In this document: piece after piece, positions 8,811-18,094 of the stretch
How positions within the stretch are numbered: the stretch's first letter is position 1
Layout: the number at the start of each line of letters is the position of its first letter
Assembly (NCBI RefSeq): GCF_001561915.1
Contig: NZ_LSKU01000001.1
Location: forward strand, 2,547,176 to 2,579,713
Reading direction: 5' to 3'
Origin: Tepidibacillus decaturensis
GTDB taxonomy: Bacteria > Bacillota > Bacilli > Tepidibacillales > Tepidibacillaceae
DNA: 32,538 nt
Position numbers and translations under genes: made by a program
The notes under the pieces: model-generated
Told to the model about the DNA's origin: nothing
The model's database searches: none
What the model saw: the letters and a program-made list of their open reading frames with translations, nothing else

Positions 8811-8840
8811 GAAAAACAGGCAAGCGATCGCCTGCCTGTT
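8811..8840 (-). terminator. Intrinsic terminator between rpmE and tdk
   Basis: Nearly perfect palindrome AACAGGCaaGCGATCGCctGCCTGTT (8815-8840) followed on the minus strand by TTTTTC. It would end transcripts from rpmE before tdk. Confidence 0.75.
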
Positions 8841-8890
8841 TATTTTTAATATTAAGGAAAGTGTAACTTTCCTCCCCCTTATCATTAGGG

Positions 8891-8993
8891 GTTTGTATAT
8901 TCCAAAAGCAACGACTTTTGAGAGCGAGTTTTCCCTCGTTCTTCTTTAATCATGGAAAACCGCGAACAACGGAGCGCGTTGGAATATACAAAC
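8891..8993 (+). repeat. Full-length family A palindromic repeat
   Basis: 103 bp bounded by perfect 15-bp inverted ends GTTTGTATATTCCAA and TTGGAATATACAAAC. Inside are a left hairpin (CAAAAG/CTTTTG), a central stem (GTTTTCC/GGAAAAC) and a right hairpin (CAACG/CGTTG). It has no coding content. It begins five bases after the rpmE stop. Related copies are at 15452-15553 (opposite orientation) and, shortened, at 13, 5338, 9304 and 19543. Confidence 0.85.
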
Positions 8994-8998
8994 TTAAT

Positions 8999-9199
8999 TT
9001 ATTTAATGTTGTATTTCTTCTTAAATTTATCTACACGACCACCCGCATCAACAAATTTTTGTTTTCCAGTGAAAAATGGATGGCATTCAGAACAAATCTC
9101 AACGCGTAGATTTTCTTTAACTGATCCAGTTTCAAAAGTATTACCACATGCACATGTTACTTTTGTAATTTTGTAATCTGGATGAATTCCTTGTTTCAT
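8999..9199 (-). CDS. rpmE: Ribosomal protein L31, zinc-binding form
   Basis: Large-subunit protein at the interface with the 30S head. 66 residues: MKQGIHPDY..., then the Zn ligands in TCACGNTF and [12 protein letters not shown], the C+ form that is replaced by the zinc-free RpmE2/YtiA under zinc starvation in B. subtilis. ATG 9199 is chosen with GAGGTG upstream; the frame's GTG at 9208 is inside that site. It has its own promoter and a structured leader. Confidence 0.95.
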   Translation of the reverse strand: MKQGIHPDYKITKVTCACGNTFETGSVKENLRVEICSECHPFFTGKQKFVDAGGRVDKFKKKYNIK

Positions 9200-9219
9200 T
9201 ACGTTCACCTCTTTCTGCC

Positions 9220-9239
9220 CTGATTCATTTGCGAATCAG
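9220..9239 (-). ncRNA. Hairpin in rpmE leader, candidate autoregulatory element
   Basis: CTGATTC and GAATCAG pair around a six-base loop in the 5' leader, about 20 bases before the rpmE start and followed by GGGCAG. Leaders of L31 genes in several phyla are proposed r-protein binding sites. Whether this hairpin fits that motif needs a covariance search. Confidence 0.35.
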
Positions 9240-9260
9240 AGTTATCACACACATAGAAAA

Positions 9261-9290
9261 ATTATAACATAAGTAAAAATAAAGATGCAA
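9261..9290 (-). promoter_or_regulatory. Putative sigma-A promoter of rpmE
   Basis: Minus strand TTGCAT (9285-9290) and a perfect TATAAT (9261-9266), 18 bases apart, giving a leader of about 55 bases. Confidence 0.65.
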
Positions 9291-9303
9291 GGTTTAAGTT
9301 TGC

Positions 9304-9348
9304 GCAGAAATACACTCCCAAAAGTCGCTGCTTTTGGAATATACAAAC
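9304..9348 (-). repeat. Half copy of family A repeat
   Basis: Reverse complement of the first third of the full copy at 8891: the arm GTTTGTATATTCCAA and the CAAAAG/CTTTTG hairpin, about 32 of 34 bases alike, then unrelated sequence. It lies about 30 bases after the rho stop. Confidence 0.7.
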
Positions 9349-9376
9349 TACCGGTTCATAGAGGAAAGAGGTGGGA

Positions 9377-10630
9377 TTATAGACCTTTTTTCGGATCAAT
9401 AGAAGCGATAAATTCTTGATTTGTCTTACTTTCCTTTAATTTTTTCAGGAATAACTCAACAAATTCTTGACCCTCTGTCATTGATTTTCGAATTAACCAT
9501 AGCTTTTCTAACTCTTCTTTTGTCAAAAGTAAATCTTCTCTTCTTGTTCCTGAACGGGTAATGTCGATGGCAGGAAAAATTCTTCGATTAGCTAATTTGC
9601 GGTCCAAATGAAGTTCCATATTTCCAGTTCCCTTAAATTCTTCATAAATCACGTCATCCATTCTAGAACCTGTCTCCACTAATGCTGTAGCAAGGATGGT
9701 CAAGCTACCGCCTTCTTCAATGTTTCTCGCTGCTCCAAAAAAACGTTTTGGCCTATGGAAAGCTGATGGGTCTATACCTCCTGATAATGTCCGGCCACTT
9801 GGTGGAATGACTAAGTTATAAGCCCTTGCTAACCTTGTAATACTGTCCATTAGAATTACGACGTCCTTTTTTGCTTCAACTAACCTCTGTGCTCGTTCTA
9901 AAACTAGTTCTGCAACCTTAATATGATTTTCTGGTAATTCATCAAATGTTGAGCTAATAATTTCTCCTTTCACTGATCTTTCCATATCAGTCACTTCTTC
10001 AGGTCTTTCATCTATGAGTAATACCATCAAATGGATATCAGGATAGTTTTCACTAATCGAATTAGCAATCTCTTTTAAAAGGACGGTTTTACCTGCCTTT
10101 GGTGGGGCTACGATCAATCCCCGTTGACCTAATCCAACTGGAGTGAATAAATCCATGATTCGAGTAGAGAGATTGCTTGGAGCAGTTTCCAAGACAATTT
10201 TTTTCTGAGGGAAAATAGGTGTGAGAGAAGCAAAATGTAATCGTTCAGAAGCAATTTCAGGATCCATTCCGTTTACCGCTTCTACATACAATAAACCAAA
10301 ATATCTTTCATTTTCCTTTGGCGGTCTAGCCTTACCAGAGACTAAATCCCCTGTTCGCAAATCAAACCTGCGAATTTGTGAAGCGGAAATATAAATATCT
10401 TCGTCACTAGGTAAATAATTGACAGGTCTTAGAAAGCCATATCCATCTGGTAGAATTTCCAATACACCTTCCATAAACATGAGTCCTGCTTTTTCTGCCT
10501 GCGCTTTTAAAATGGAAAAAATAAGTTCGTTTTTTTTCATTTTCCCATAATAAGGAATTTGAAACTCTTTTGCTAACTTATAAAGCTCTGTTAGCTTCAT
10601 CGTTTCTAACATTGATATATTTAAATCCAT
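9377..10630 (-). CDS. rho: Transcription termination factor Rho
   Basis: Hexameric RNA-dependent ATPase that ends transcription. About 417 residues: N-terminal helix bundle, cold-shock-type RNA-binding domain ([10 protein letters not shown], residues 60-69), Walker [10 protein letters not shown] (174-182), Walker [17 protein letters not shown], and the secondary RNA-binding loops. ATG 10630 is preferred, with AAGGTG nine bases upstream; the in-frame GTG at 10642 is part of that site. The order glpX-rho-rpmE matches B. subtilis. A run of eight As near the N-terminus is read without any frame problem. Confidence 0.96.
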   Translation of the reverse strand: MDLNISMLETMKLTELYKLAKEFQIPYYGKMKKNELIFSILKAQAEKAGLMFMEGVLEILPDGYGFLRPVNYLPSDEDIYISASQIRRFDLRTGDLVSGKARPPKENERYFGLLYVEAVNGMDPEIASERLHFASLTPIFPQKKIVLETAPSNLSTRIMDLFTPVGLGQRGLIVAPPKAGKTVLLKEIANSISENYPDIHLMVLLIDERPEEVTDMERSVKGEIISSTFDELPENHIKVAELVLERAQRLVEAKKDVVILMDSITRLARAYNLVIPPSGRTLSGGIDPSAFHRPKRFFGAARNIEEGGSLTILATALVETGSRMDDVIYEEFKGTGNMELHLDRKLANRRIFPAIDITRSGTRREDLLLTKEELEKLWLIRKSMTEGQEFVELFLKKLKESKTNQEFIASIDPKKGL

Positions 10631-10672
10631 TCCGTTGAACACCTTCTTTATCTATTGTATTAAAATGAAAAC

Positions 10673-10678
10673 ATTATA
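10673..10678 (-). promoter_or_regulatory. Possible -10 element of a rho promoter
   Basis: A perfect TATAAT on the minus strand 43 bases before the rho start. No good -35 is found at 16-18 bases; TTGAAA lies 14 bases upstream. It would give rho its own transcript inside the glpX-rho gap. Confidence 0.35.
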
Positions 10679-10714
10679 TTATTTTTCTCCAATTTCAATT
10701 GTTTATACATTGCT

Positions 10715-11677
10715 TTATTTAATCAGTAAGTTTGGTTTTTTCTCAAGTCGATGGGTTCCATCAATAATTCTTACTGTTCCTGTCTTCGCCCGCATGACAA
10801 TCGATTGGGTTGTAGCGATACTTCCATGAAAACGAACTCCCTTTAAAAGTTCACCATCCGTTACACCTGTAGCTGCAAAAATGGCGTCATCACCTTTTAC
10901 TAGATCTTCCATTTTTAGGATATGATTTGGATCGATCCTCATTTCCTTACATCGCTCCCTTTCTTGCTCATTTTGCGGGAGTAACTTACCTTGAATCTCT
11001 CCTCCTAAACATTTTAGGGCCACAGCTGCTAATACCCCTTCTGGTGCTCCACCAGAACCTAATAGGATATCCACACCTGTATCTTCAAAAGCTGTATTGA
11101 TTGCCGCTGCTACATCACCATCACTTATCAATTTGATCCTTGCTCCAGCAGAGCGGATTTGTTGGATTAATTCTTGGTGGCGTTCTCGATCCAACACCAC
11201 GGCTGTTACTTCAGAGATATCTTTGTTTAGTTCTCTCGCTACAATTTCTAGGTTCTCTTTCACACTTGCATTTATATTGATTTTTCCCGCTACTCTAGGA
11301 CCAACAGCAATCTTCTCCATATACATATCTGGTGCATGTAAAAGGTTGCCTTTATCAGCGATCGCGACTACTGCTAAAGCATTCCATAACCCTCTTGCAA
11401 CAATATTGGTTCCTTCAATCGGATCAACAGCTACATCTACTTCAGGGCCATATCCTGTTCCTAATTTTTCACCAATGTAGAGCATTGGCGCCTCATCCAT
11501 TTCCCCCTCACCAATCACAACGGTTCCTTGCATTGGTACGGTATCAAAGACCCTTCTCATTGCCGATGTTCCGGCATCATCCACCTCATTTTTTAACCCT
11601 TGCCCCATCCACCTTGCAGCAGCCAATGCAGCTGCTTCAGTCACCCGAACTAATTCTAATGTTAAACTCCTCTCCAT
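10715..11677 (-). CDS. glpX: Class II fructose-1,6-bisphosphatase
   Basis: Hydrolyses fructose 1,6-bisphosphate for gluconeogenesis. About 320 residues of the GlpX family, with metal-binding segments [11 protein letters not shown] and VDPIEGTN and the GSGGAPEG loop. ATG 11677 is chosen: GGGGGAG lies upstream and homologues start [23 protein letters not shown]. The frame runs open to 11758, but the extra 27 residues are encoded by a family B repeat and are not real. It sits between murA and rho. Confidence 0.94.
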   Translation of the reverse strand: MERSLTLELVRVTEAAALAAARWMGQGLKNEVDDAGTSAMRRVFDTVPMQGTVVIGEGEMDEAPMLYIGEKLGTGYGPEVDVAVDPIEGTNIVARGLWNALAVVAIADKGNLLHAPDMYMEKIAVGPRVAGKININASVKENLEIVARELNKDISEVTAVVLDRERHQELIQQIRSAGARIKLISDGDVAAAINTAFEDTGVDILLGSGGAPEGVLAAVALKCLGGEIQGKLLPQNEQERERCKEMRIDPNHILKMEDLVKGDDAIFAATGVTDGELLKGVRFHGSIATTQSIVMRAKTGTVRIIDGTHRLEKKPNLLIK

Positions 11678-11698
11678 AATTCTTCTCCCCCTAATTGT

Positions 11699-11757
11699 AG
11701 CCCACAAAAGTGAAGAGTTTCTTCGTAGCGTACTCCGATTACTTTTGCGGGGTCCCA
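11699..11757 (+). repeat. Family B palindromic repeat
   Basis: Begins AGCCCACAAAAGTGA and ends CCGATTACTTTTGCGGGG. The ends pair as CCCaCAAAAGT with ACTTTTGcGGG (one mismatch). Same layout at 13067, 15397 and 31434. It fills the murA-glpX gap. Confidence 0.8.
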
Positions 11758-11766
11758 TTTCTTTTC

Positions 11767-13029
11767 TTAGAACAGCTCATCCTTGACTCTCCAAATATTT
11801 GCTCCTAAAGCATGTAACTTTTCTACTAGCTTTTCATACCCTCGATCAATATGATATACATCACTTATCTCTGTAATCCCTTCAGCCATTAGCCCTGCAA
11901 TCACTAAGGAGGCCCCTGCTCTTAGGTCTGTCGCTTTTACTTTTGTTCCTTGAAGATCATTGACCCCTTTTACTACTGCTGTTCTACCTTCAACCTTAAT
12001 ATCTGCTCCCATTCTAATCAGTTCATCGACATGGCGAAATCTTGAAGTATAAATATTGTCAGTGACCACACTTGTTCCTTCTGCCCGTGTTAGTAAAGAG
12101 GTAACAGGTTGTTGCAAATCAGTAGGGAATCCAGGATAGGGAAGGGTTTTAATGTCTACGGGTCGGTAATAGGATTGACCTAAAACACGAATGGAATCGT
12201 CCTTTTCTTGAACAATGGCTCCCATTTCTTTTAGCTTTGCTGTTAATGCTTCTAAATGTTTTGGAATCACATTGTCTACCGTAATATCTCCCGCTGTCGC
12301 CGCAGCGATAATCATATAGGTACCTGCTTCGATTCGATCAGGTATAATTGAGTGCCTACACCCTTTTAATTCTTCAACACCTTGGATTTTTATAATATCT
12401 GTTCCTACACCAGTGATTTTTGCACCCATCGAGGTTAGAATGGTAGCGATATCGATGATCTCTGGCTCTTTGGCAGCATTTTCAATAATGGTTTGCCCTT
12501 TTGCCCTAGACGCCGCTAGCATAATATTAATCGTTGCACCTACACTTACCACGTCTAAGAAGATTCGGTTTCCAACTAATGAGTCCGCTTTCAAATATAA
12601 AGACCCAGATTCTTGAATCACCTTCGCTCCTAAACTTTCAAAGCCTTTTATATGCTGATCAATCGGTCTTGGGCCTAAATGACAGCCCCCAGGCAAACCA
12701 ATCGTTGCTTCACCAAACTTTCCTAATAGGGCACCCATTAAATAATATGAGGCTCTTAGTTCCTTTATCTTACCATTTGGCATTGGTTTAGGCTTCATTT
12801 GAGTAGGGTCGATTCTCATTGTCCCATGATGATATTCTATCATTGCACCAAGTTCAGACAGGATTTGCATAAGAATATGTATATCGCGAATATCTGGTAG
12901 GTTTTCAATCGTCACTGGGGAATTTGCTAAAATGGCAGCTGGAATTAAAGCAACAGCACTATTTTTTGCGCCACTAATCGTTACTGTCCCTGATAAATGG
13001 TCTCCCCCTTTAATCATCAATGTTTCCAA
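11767..13029 (-). CDS. murA: UDP-N-acetylglucosamine 1-carboxyvinyltransferase (MurZ type)
   Basis: Transfers enolpyruvate from PEP to UDP-GlcNAc, the first committed step of peptidoglycan synthesis. 420 residues of the EPSP-synthase fold, with Lys22-Asn23 in ISGAKNS and the catalytic Cys116 in [11 protein letters not shown], the residue hit by fosfomycin. The position between tal and glpX matches the second MurA (murZ/murAB) of B. subtilis. The start is TTG 13029, with GGGGAG seven bases upstream; TTG 13020 and ATG 13017 are in frame but would cut into the conserved start. Confidence 0.95.
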   Translation of the reverse strand: METLMIKGGDHLSGTVTISGAKNSAVALIPAAILANSPVTIENLPDIRDIHILMQILSELGAMIEYHHGTMRIDPTQMKPKPMPNGKIKELRASYYLMGALLGKFGEATIGLPGGCHLGPRPIDQHIKGFESLGAKVIQESGSLYLKADSLVGNRIFLDVVSVGATINIMLAASRAKGQTIIENAAKEPEIIDIATILTSMGAKITGVGTDIIKIQGVEELKGCRHSIIPDRIEAGTYMIIAAATAGDITVDNVIPKHLEALTAKLKEMGAIVQEKDDSIRVLGQSYYRPVDIKTLPYPGFPTDLQQPVTSLLTRAEGTSVVTDNIYTSRFRHVDELIRMGADIKVEGRTAVVKGVNDLQGTKVKATDLRAGASLVIAGLMAEGITEISDVYHIDRGYEKLVEKLHALGANIWRVKDELF

Positions 13030-13066
13030 AAGTTTTCTCCCCTAACGTAAAAGAAGTCGATAAGAT

Positions 13067-13125
13067 AGCCCACAAAAGTGACGACTTCCAACGAAGCATA
13101 TTCCGATTACTTTTGCGGGGTTCCA
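13067..13125 (+). repeat. Family B palindromic repeat
   Basis: AGCCCACAAAAGTGA ... CCGATTACTTTTGCGGGG, same orientation as the copy at 11699 and closely alike at the ends, with a divergent middle. It lies between the tal terminator and the murA start. Confidence 0.8.
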
Positions 13126-13135
13126 CTATAATATT

Positions 13136-13176
13136 AAAATTAAAGCTTGTATTTTACAACAGGGTAAAATACAAGC
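13136..13176 (-). terminator. Intrinsic terminator of tal
   Basis: Perfect 11-bp stem GCTTGTATTTT / AAAATACAAGC around a ten-base loop, then TTTAATTTT on the minus strand. It lies 14 bases after the tal stop. Confidence 0.85.
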
Positions 13177-13189
13177 CCATATCGATTTG

Positions 13190-13834
13190 CTATTTTTGAG
13201 CCTTATTCCAATCTGCGAGGAATTTTTCAATCCCGATATCTGTTAAGGGATGCTTGATCATTTGCTCTAGCACTTTATATGGAACAGTTGCGATATCAGA
13301 ACCTGCTTTTGCAGATTGAGTTACATGCATAGGGTGTCGAATACTTGCAGCAATAATCTCTGTCTCAATCCCATGATAAGCAAAAATTTGATGAATATCC
13401 TCAATCAGCGAGATTCCATCATAACCAATATCATCTAATCTACCTGCAAAAGGAGAAACATAACTTGCTCCTGCTCTTGCTGCCATTAAAGCTTGGTTTG
13501 CAGAGAAAATCAACGTTACATTCGTCTTGATATTTTTTTGTTTTAAAGCGTGTACTGCTTTAAGGCCTTCAACAGTCATCGGAATTTTAATTACAATATT
13601 CTTATGTAAAGAAGCGAGCTGTTCTCCTTCTTTCACCATTTCATCAGTTTTTAGCCCAATCACTTCAGCGCTGATAGGCCCATCAACAATGGAGGTAATC
13701 TCTTTGATAACTTCAATAAAATCTCTTCCTTCTTTAGCAATTAAAGAAGGGTTTGTTGTTACACCAGATAGAATACCCCACTCACTTGCTTTACGAATCT
13801 CCTCAATATTGGCTGTATCTATAAAAAATTTCAT
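13190..13834 (-). CDS. tal: Transaldolase, TalC/fructose-6-phosphate aldolase family
   Basis: 214 residues, the short single-domain type (YwjH in B. subtilis). The Schiff-base lysine is Lys83 in [25 protein letters not shown] is the family start, and TTNPSL and the DDIGYDG segment match the barrel's active-site strands. The reaction is transfer of a dihydroxyacetone unit between sugar phosphates in the pentose phosphate pathway; some relatives cleave fructose 6-phosphate instead and sequence alone does not decide. It is 25 bases downstream of fba and probably co-transcribed. Confidence 0.93.
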   Translation of the reverse strand: MKFFIDTANIEEIRKASEWGILSGVTTNPSLIAKEGRDFIEVIKEITSIVDGPISAEVIGLKTDEMVKEGEQLASLHKNIVIKIPMTVEGLKAVHALKQKNIKTNVTLIFSANQALMAARAGASYVSPFAGRLDDIGYDGISLIEDIHQIFAYHGIETEIIAASIRHPMHVTQSAKAGSDIATVPYKVLEQMIKHPLTDIGIEKFLADWNKAQK

Positions 13835-13859
13835 AATGGTGCCAACCCCTTTTTATCGT

Positions 13860-14714
13860 TTAGGCTTTACCATTGCTTCCAAATAAACGAATCTTTCCGC
13901 GAACGACTTCCTTCATTGCTTCGCGGCCTGGTCCTAAATATTTACGTGGATCATATACCTTAGCATCTTTTGCAAAGATTTCTCTAATGGTATTAGTTAA
14001 AGCAACTTGGTTTTCTGTATTCACGTTAATTTTACCAATTCCTGCAGCAATGGCTTTCGTAATATCCTCATCAGGAATACCTGATCCTCCATGAAGTACA
14101 AGCGGTATATCAATTTGCTTGCTTACAGCTTCAATAATATCGTGGTGGATTTTAGGTACGCCTTTATACATGCCGTGAGCACTACCTACAGCAATCGCAA
14201 GCGCATCTACACCTGTCTGTTTATAAAACTCGATTGCTTCTTCAGGCTTAGCTAGTTTTGCATCTTCTTCTTCAACAGAAAGGTCGTCTTCAACCCCGCC
14301 AATGGTTCCAAGTTCACCTTCAACAGATACTCCCATTGCATGGGCTGCTTCTACTACTTTCTTTGTTAAAGTAATATTCTCTTCAAATGGATGATGGGAT
14401 CCATCAAACATCACAGAGGAAAATCCAGCACGAATGAACTTCATAGCTACTTCAAAACTGCTACCATGATCTAAATGTAAAGCAATTGGAATATTCGCAG
14501 TTTCAGCAGCAGCCTTTGCCATCGCTACTGTATATTCCAACCCCATATAGCGAGCAGCCCCTTCACTCACGCCTAAGATTACAGGAGAGTTTTCTTCTAC
14601 TGCTGCTTCAATAATTGCCTGAGTAAATTCCAGGTTATTCATGTTAAATTGGCCAACGGCATATTTGCCAGCCTTTGCTTTCTGTAACATTTCTGTCATT
14701 GATACTAATGGCAT
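13860..14714 (-). CDS. fbaA: Class II fructose-bisphosphate aldolase
   Basis: Zinc enzyme that splits fructose 1,6-bisphosphate in glycolysis. 284 residues, starting MPLVSMTEMLQKAKAG. Zinc and substrate ligands are visible in ALHLDHGSSFE, VGSAHGMYKG and LVLHGGSGIPDEDI. ATG 14714 is chosen with AAAGGAG upstream; the frame is open 75 bases further but without a ribosome site. An extended -10 promoter with an operator-like palindrome lies before it. Confidence 0.95.
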   Translation of the reverse strand: MPLVSMTEMLQKAKAGKYAVGQFNMNNLEFTQAIIEAAVEENSPVILGVSEGAARYMGLEYTVAMAKAAAETANIPIALHLDHGSSFEVAMKFIRAGFSSVMFDGSHHPFEENITLTKKVVEAAHAMGVSVEGELGTIGGVEDDLSVEEEDAKLAKPEEAIEFYKQTGVDALAIAVGSAHGMYKGVPKIHHDIIEAVSKQIDIPLVLHGGSGIPDEDITKAIAAGIGKINVNTENQVALTNTIREIFAKDAKVYDPRKYLGPGREAMKEVVRGKIRLFGSNGKA

Positions 14715-14783
14715 AACTAGTCTCCTTTCAAAAACAATAATTAGATATGTATATTCTTTAGAATACCTATTTACTACCAAGAT

Positions 14784-14815
14784 ATTCAATACAATATCAT
14801 TGAATCATTATACCA
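14784..14815 (-). promoter_or_regulatory. Extended -10 promoter and palindrome before fbaA
   Basis: Minus strand TGG-TATAAT (14807-14815) is an extended -10; no clear -35 was seen. One base beyond it begins ATTCAAT-N8-ATTGAAT (14784-14805), a perfect 7-bp inverted repeat covering the expected start site, as an operator would. Confidence 0.5.
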
Positions 14816-14867
14816 TAAATCAAAAAGAAATTGATGAGCGAAAAAGTTTTTGAACGCATTAAAAACG

Positions 14868-15263
14868 TTAAATCGTTGCATGGTTCGATTCGACCTTATC
14901 TTCAAAAAGAATCGTCCTTACCGTCTCCCTTAATTCATCAATATCAAACGGTTTGGTAAAATGAGTAATAATTCCATGTTTTTTGGCTTCCTTAATCATA
15001 TCCAGTTCACCATATGCGGTCATCATAATGACGTTCATGCTTTGATCAATCTTTTTGATATGCCTGAGAATTTCTAAACCATCCATTCCAGGAATCTTCA
15101 TGTCTAGCAAAACAATATCAGGAGACTCTTTTTGAACAATTTCTAGTGCCGCTTTACCATTTGCTGCTTGAAACGTTTGATAACCTTCCTTACCAAAAAC
15201 CTCGTACAAAAGCACTCTGATTCCATATTGATCATCCACAATAAGAATCTTTTTGTCTCTCAT
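14868..15263 (-). CDS. spo0F: Sporulation phosphorelay response regulator Spo0F
   Basis: Single receiver domain of about 131 residues that takes phosphate from sporulation kinases and passes it to Spo0B. Acidic pocket Asp10-Asp11, phospho-acceptor Asp54 in [12 protein letters not shown], Thr82 and Lys104 are all present. [11 protein letters not shown] and [10 protein letters not shown] match B. subtilis Spo0F, including residues used for kinase and Spo0B contact. ATG 15263 is chosen with GGGGGAG just upstream. It lies between pyrG and fba as in B. subtilis. A sigma-H-like promoter is upstream. Confidence 0.96.
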   Translation of the reverse strand: MRDKKILIVDDQYGIRVLLYEVFGKEGYQTFQAANGKAALEIVQKESPDIVLLDMKIPGMDGLEILRHIKKIDQSMNVIMMTAYGELDMIKEAKKHGIITHFTKPFDIDELRETVRTILFEDKVESNHATI

Positions 15264-15323
15264 ATTCTCCCCCCTGTATTTCACCAGATTTTTCCGAATA
15301 TTTACTAAATATCAATCTATATC

Positions 15324-15351
15324 TTTCTCTATAAAGGTTAATTTTTCCTTC
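15324..15351 (-). promoter_or_regulatory. Candidate sigma-H promoter of spo0F
   Basis: Minus strand GAAGGAAAA (15343-15351) fits RNAGGAWWW and AGAGAAA (15324-15330) fits RNNGAAT with one mismatch, 12 bases apart. B. subtilis spo0F has a sigma-H promoter in the same place. Confidence 0.5.
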
Positions 15352-15396
15352 TGCCTTCATTGTTTTTTCATCACTTATTATTTTTTTTAAAGAAAA

Positions 15397-15442
15397 TCCA
15401 CAAAAGTGATGACATACACCGATTACTTTTGTAGGGACCCAA
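15397..15442 (+). repeat. Family B repeat with a short middle
   Basis: CCACAAAAGTGA ... CCGATTACTTTTG, with about 10 bases missing from the middle against the copies at 11699 and 13067. It lies 9 bases from a full family A copy. The 314 bases between spo0F and pyrG hold only the spo0F promoter and these two repeats. Confidence 0.7.
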
Positions 15443-15451
15443 TAAGAAAAG

Positions 15452-15553
15452 GTTTGTATATTCCATCGCGCTCCGTCATCCGTGCCCTTCTATGAATAAA
15501 GATTACGGAGAGAAGGGCACTTCTGAAGGTCGCAGCTTATGGAATATACAAAC
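15452..15553 (-). repeat. Full-length family A palindromic repeat
   Basis: 102 bp with perfect 15-bp ends GTTTGTATATTCCAT / ATGGAATATACAAAC and an inner 10-bp stem GTGCCCTTCT / AGAAGGGCAC. It aligns end to end with the reverse complement of the copy at 8891, sharing for example CGCGCTCCGT, but its inner stem is different in sequence and still pairs. It lies 24 bases after the pyrG stop. Confidence 0.85.
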
Positions 15554-15577
15554 CCTTAAATGACAAGTGGAAGAAGG

Positions 15578-17206
<1,629 letters not shown>

Positions 17207-17248
17207 TTAACTCTGGTATAGTTTAACCATCTTTTACCGTAAGGAAAC

Positions 17249-17294
17249 AAAAAAACAAAAGTGACAGCTTCCCTAAGATAGGGGCACTTTTGTT
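17249..17294 (-). promoter_or_regulatory. pyrG leader attenuator terminator
   Basis: Minus-strand stem AACAAAAGTG ... CACTTTTGTT with an inner CCCT/AGGG pairing, followed by TTTTTTT. It lies between the pyrG promoter and start codon. The 5' strand holds GCCCCTATCTT, which G-runs added at the 5' end of the transcript could pair with. It can also end transcripts coming from rpoE, which has no other terminator. Confidence 0.8.
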
Positions 17295-17348
17295 TTTATC
17301 CCATAAAATATTTTGTTGTTTATTTCGTTCGTTATGGAAAATCTTAAG

Positions 17349-17387
17349 CCCAAAAAGTAGTTTACTCGTTGTCGTCTACAATGTCAA
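17349..17387 (-). promoter_or_regulatory. pyrG promoter with GGGC start site
   Basis: Minus strand TTGACA (17382-17387), 17 bases, TAAACT (17359-17364), then seven bases and GGGC (17351-17348). The -35 box begins six bases after the rpoE stop. GGGC at the start site is what B. subtilis pyrG uses for CTP-sensitive addition of extra Gs. Confidence 0.75.
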
Positions 17388-17392
17388 GAAAT

Positions 17393-17962
17393 TTAATCAT
17401 CTTCTTCTAGATCATCGTCTTCTTCTGAATCATCATTTTCATCTAAATCAACATAATCGTTTTGATCGTCTAATTCCTCATCAGTATCATCTTCAAAAAG
17501 ATCTCCATCCTCTGTATCTTCTTCTAAATCAATGTCTTCGCTATCTTCTTCATCTTCATCATCTGCATATAATTCATCTTCTTCAATTAAGCCCTCTTCA
17601 TCTTCATCAAGAAGACCTTCTTCATCTAGTTCCTCGTCATCATAAACGGTATAATCGTCTTCTTCATCGTCGTCGTGACTATAGTGTAAAGCATCTGCTT
17701 GATCAACAGGATACCATTGCTTTAATCCCCATTCATTTTGGCCGACATGAGCAAATCTGCCATCAATATTGATTTCTGTATACAACTGTGCGATGTTTTC
17801 AATGATTTCCTCTTCAGTCATTCCTTTTAATTGAGCGATTTCTTTAACTAAATCCTGATAAAAATATGTTTTCTTTGTTTGCTTTAAAATTTCATAAGCT
17901 ATATCTACCATGGGTAGTTCTTTTAAACGTCTTTCTTCAATTTTTAAAACGATATCACTCAA
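17393..17962 (-). CDS. rpoE: RNA polymerase delta subunit
   Basis: Gram-positive RNA polymerase subunit that speeds recycling and lowers non-specific binding. About 189 residues: a folded N-terminal domain (ELPMVDIAYEILKQTKKTYF, then the LYTEINIDGRF and WGLKQWYPVDQ motifs) followed by about 90 residues that are nearly all Asp and Glu, the disordered nucleic-acid-mimicking tail. The start is uncertain: TTG 17962 has AAGGAG eleven bases upstream; ATG 17992 opens the frame but has no ribosome site. Confidence 0.92.
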   Translation of the reverse strand: MSDIVLKIEERRLKELPMVDIAYEILKQTKKTYFYQDLVKEIAQLKGMTEEEIIENIAQLYTEINIDGRFAHVGQNEWGLKQWYPVDQADALHYSHDDDEEDDYTVYDDEELDEEGLLDEDEEGLIEEDELYADDEDEEDSEDIDLEEDTEDGDLFEDDTDEELDDQNDYVDLDENDDSEEDDDLEEDD

Positions 17963-18051
17963 GTCCCGGCACACTCCTTCTTTAGTTACCATTTACTTTA
18001 TGAAAACCATTTTTGTTTACCATGATCTCAAATCTAACGAATGCAAACAAT

Positions 18052-18079
18052 ATTTTATCCAATTTTCCTCAGATGTCAA
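18052..18079 (-). promoter_or_regulatory. Putative sigma-A promoter of rpoE
   Basis: Minus strand TTGACA (18074-18079), 16 bases, TAAAAT (18052-18057). It starts just inside the 3' end of the MeaB gene and lies about 90 bases before the rpoE start. Confidence 0.6.
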
Positions 18080-18094
18080 ATATTTTATACTCCA

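Noticed and set aside
8823-8832. GCGATCGC octamer, as in HIP1 repeats
   Set aside because: Only one copy was noticed and it is the centre of the rpmE-tdk terminator palindrome.
11678-11758. 27-residue N-terminal extension of glpX
   Set aside because: It is encoded by a family B repeat, has no ribosome site, and homologues start at the ATG at 11677, which has GGGGGAG upstream.
14526-14543. TGTATATTCCAAC resembling a family A arm
   Set aside because: It lies inside fbaA and encodes conserved residues (GLEYTV); there is no partner arm, so it is coincidence.
15397-15442. Family B copy as pyrG terminator
   Set aside because: The stem is followed on the minus strand by GGATTTTC, a weak tract, and other family B copies lack any T run, so termination is not its common property.
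8891-15553. CRISPR array from the recurring palindromes
   Set aside because: Copies are kilobases apart with unrelated genes between, in both orientations, with no regular spacers and no cas genes.
17290-17772. Plus-strand open frame rich in Leu and His
   Set aside because: It is the complement of the Asp/Glu-rich tail of rpoE; the composition follows from GAT/GAA codons and there is no ribosome site.
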